The translations under genes were made by a program, and so were the position numbers. A stretch of 12,700 nucleotides of DNA, from positions 1-12,700 of the forward strand of contig SFVH01000045.1 of assembly GCA_004561555.1 (NCBI GenBank), read 5' to 3'. Below are positions 12,008 through 12,700 of this stretch, one piece after another. Position 1 is the first letter of the stretch. Every line of letters starts with the position of its first letter. The notes under the pieces were generated by a model that had not been told where the DNA came from, searched no databases, and worked only from the letters and a program-made list of their open reading frames with translations. Source of the DNA: a bacterium. Lineage in GTDB: Bacteria > Bacteroidota > Bacteroidia > Bacteroidales > Muribaculaceae.

Positions 12008-12700
12008 ATGAAAAAAACTCTGCGATGGATTTTGGGAATACTGCTTACTCCCGTCCTGCTGTTTCTGATATTGATAGCATTGCTTTATCTGCCTCCAGTG
12101 CAAAACTTTGTTGTGCACAGGGTGGCTGACTATATGTCGGAAACAACAGGTGCGACGGTCAGTGTCGGCCGTGTATCGCTGCGTTTTCCCCTTGATCTCA
12201 GTATCAATGAAGTTCTATTCATACAACCCAACGACTCGCTTCCGCAAGTGCGCGACACCATTGCCGACGTACGGAATATCGTTGCCGACGTCAAGTTATG
12301 GCCGTTGATGAGCGGCAAGGTCATCGTTGAGGATTTTGAGATTAACAATGCAAAGGTAAATACCGCACAATTTATTCCGAGTGCGAGAATCCGCGGCTCC
12401 GTCGGACAGTTAAAGGCTGAGTGCATAGCTGACTTGGCTCCTGATGCTAACACCGAGACTCACGACATGATAGTGAAACTGGCTACGGTCAGCCTTCGAA
12501 AGTCGCGCTTGGATGTAGCACTTAGCGACACTGTTCCGCCCGACACGTCGTCGGCACCGGTCAACTGTCTTGTCTCTGTGAAGGCTGTTGACATCACCGA
12601 CACTGGAGTCACTCTCCACATGCCCAACGACACTCTGCAGATGTATGCCTATTTAGGTGATGCAAAAATATCCAATGGCCAGTTTGATCTTGCCCGCGAG
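12008..12700 (+). CDS. TamB-like translocation/assembly module protein, N-terminal part (3' end outside window)
   Basis: From ATG 12008 the frame is open to the end of the window (231 codons), so this is the start of a longer gene. The N-terminus MKKTLRWILGILLTPVLLFLILIALLYLPP is basic followed by a membrane anchor (about 5-28). VQNFVVHRVADYMSETTGATVSVGRVSLRFPLDLSINEVLF (about 31-71) is the AsmA/TamB-type opening, and the remainder alternates short beta strands (VIVEDFEINNAKVNTAQF). TamB-family proteins (DUF490) span the periplasm as a beta-helical groove and act in outer-membrane protein insertion or phospholipid transport; Bacteroidota versions usually exceed 1400 residues. The conserved C-terminal domain is not visible, so the call rests on the N-terminus. 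A weak hairpin (ACTATT/AATAGT, 11969-11992) lies upstream without a T tract, so read-through from rluA is expected. Confidence 0.82.
   Translation, partial: MKKTLRWILGILLTPVLLFLILIALLYLPPVQNFVVHRVADYMSETTGATVSVGRVSLRFPLDLSINEVLFIQPNDSLPQVRDTIADVRNIVADVKLWPLMSGKVIVEDFEINNAKVNTAQFIPSARIRGSVGQLKAECIADLAPDANTETHDMIVKLATVSLRKSRLDVALSDTVPPDTSSAPVNCLVSVKAVDITDTGVTLHMPNDTLQMYAYLGDAKISNGQFDLARE

Overview
The window looks like chromosome from a member of the Bacteroidales, most likely a Prevotellaceae-type gut or rumen bacterium. The basis is: Bacteroidota-style promoters (TAnnTTTG at -7, TTTG about 20 bp upstream), mostly A-rich rather than strong Shine-Dalgarno leaders, a two-component-type beta-propeller sensor divergent from a glycoside hydrolase, a TamB-like protein, and Bacteroidota-type CACAGATT intergenic repeats. 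The genus is inference; no marker gene settles it.

Layout. 1-1264 (+): the end of a GH25 lysozyme gene, then a zinc-ribbon, single-membrane-span protein with an internal repeat. 1280-1370: an inverted repeat between convergent genes. 1380-1979 (-): riboflavin synthase alpha subunit. 1980-2742 has no protein gene. It holds a candidate structured RNA of about 181 nt on the minus strand, with its own promoter and a T-tract end, followed by a nested island of CACAGATT-type repeats. 2743-5589 (-): a propeller/Y_Y_Y sensor that stops after its membrane helix and lacks kinase and DNA-binding modules. 5747-8281 (+), divergent from it: a secreted GH51 alpha-L-arabinofuranosidase with an extra N-terminal region. 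8374-8813 (+): an ECF-type sigma factor gene broken by what looks like a small microhomology deletion, followed closely by a four-helix membrane protein. 9465-9646: two opposed intrinsic terminators and an initiator-like tRNA-Met on the minus strand. 9844-12700 (+): a closely spaced run of a TetR-type regulator, FabG, an RluA-family pseudouridine synthase and the start of a TamB-like protein.

Working together. The sensor and arabinofuranosidase resemble a small arabinan or arabinoxylan utilisation locus, but no SusC/SusD pair is present and the sensor has no visible output domain. The sigma factor and the membrane protein behind it probably formed a regulator/partner pair that is now decayed. 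The tetR-fabG-rluA-tamB run mixes fatty-acid elongation, RNA modification and envelope assembly and may be one transcription unit. The least explained parts are the structured RNA upstream of riboflavin synthase, the kinase-less sensor and the repeat island.
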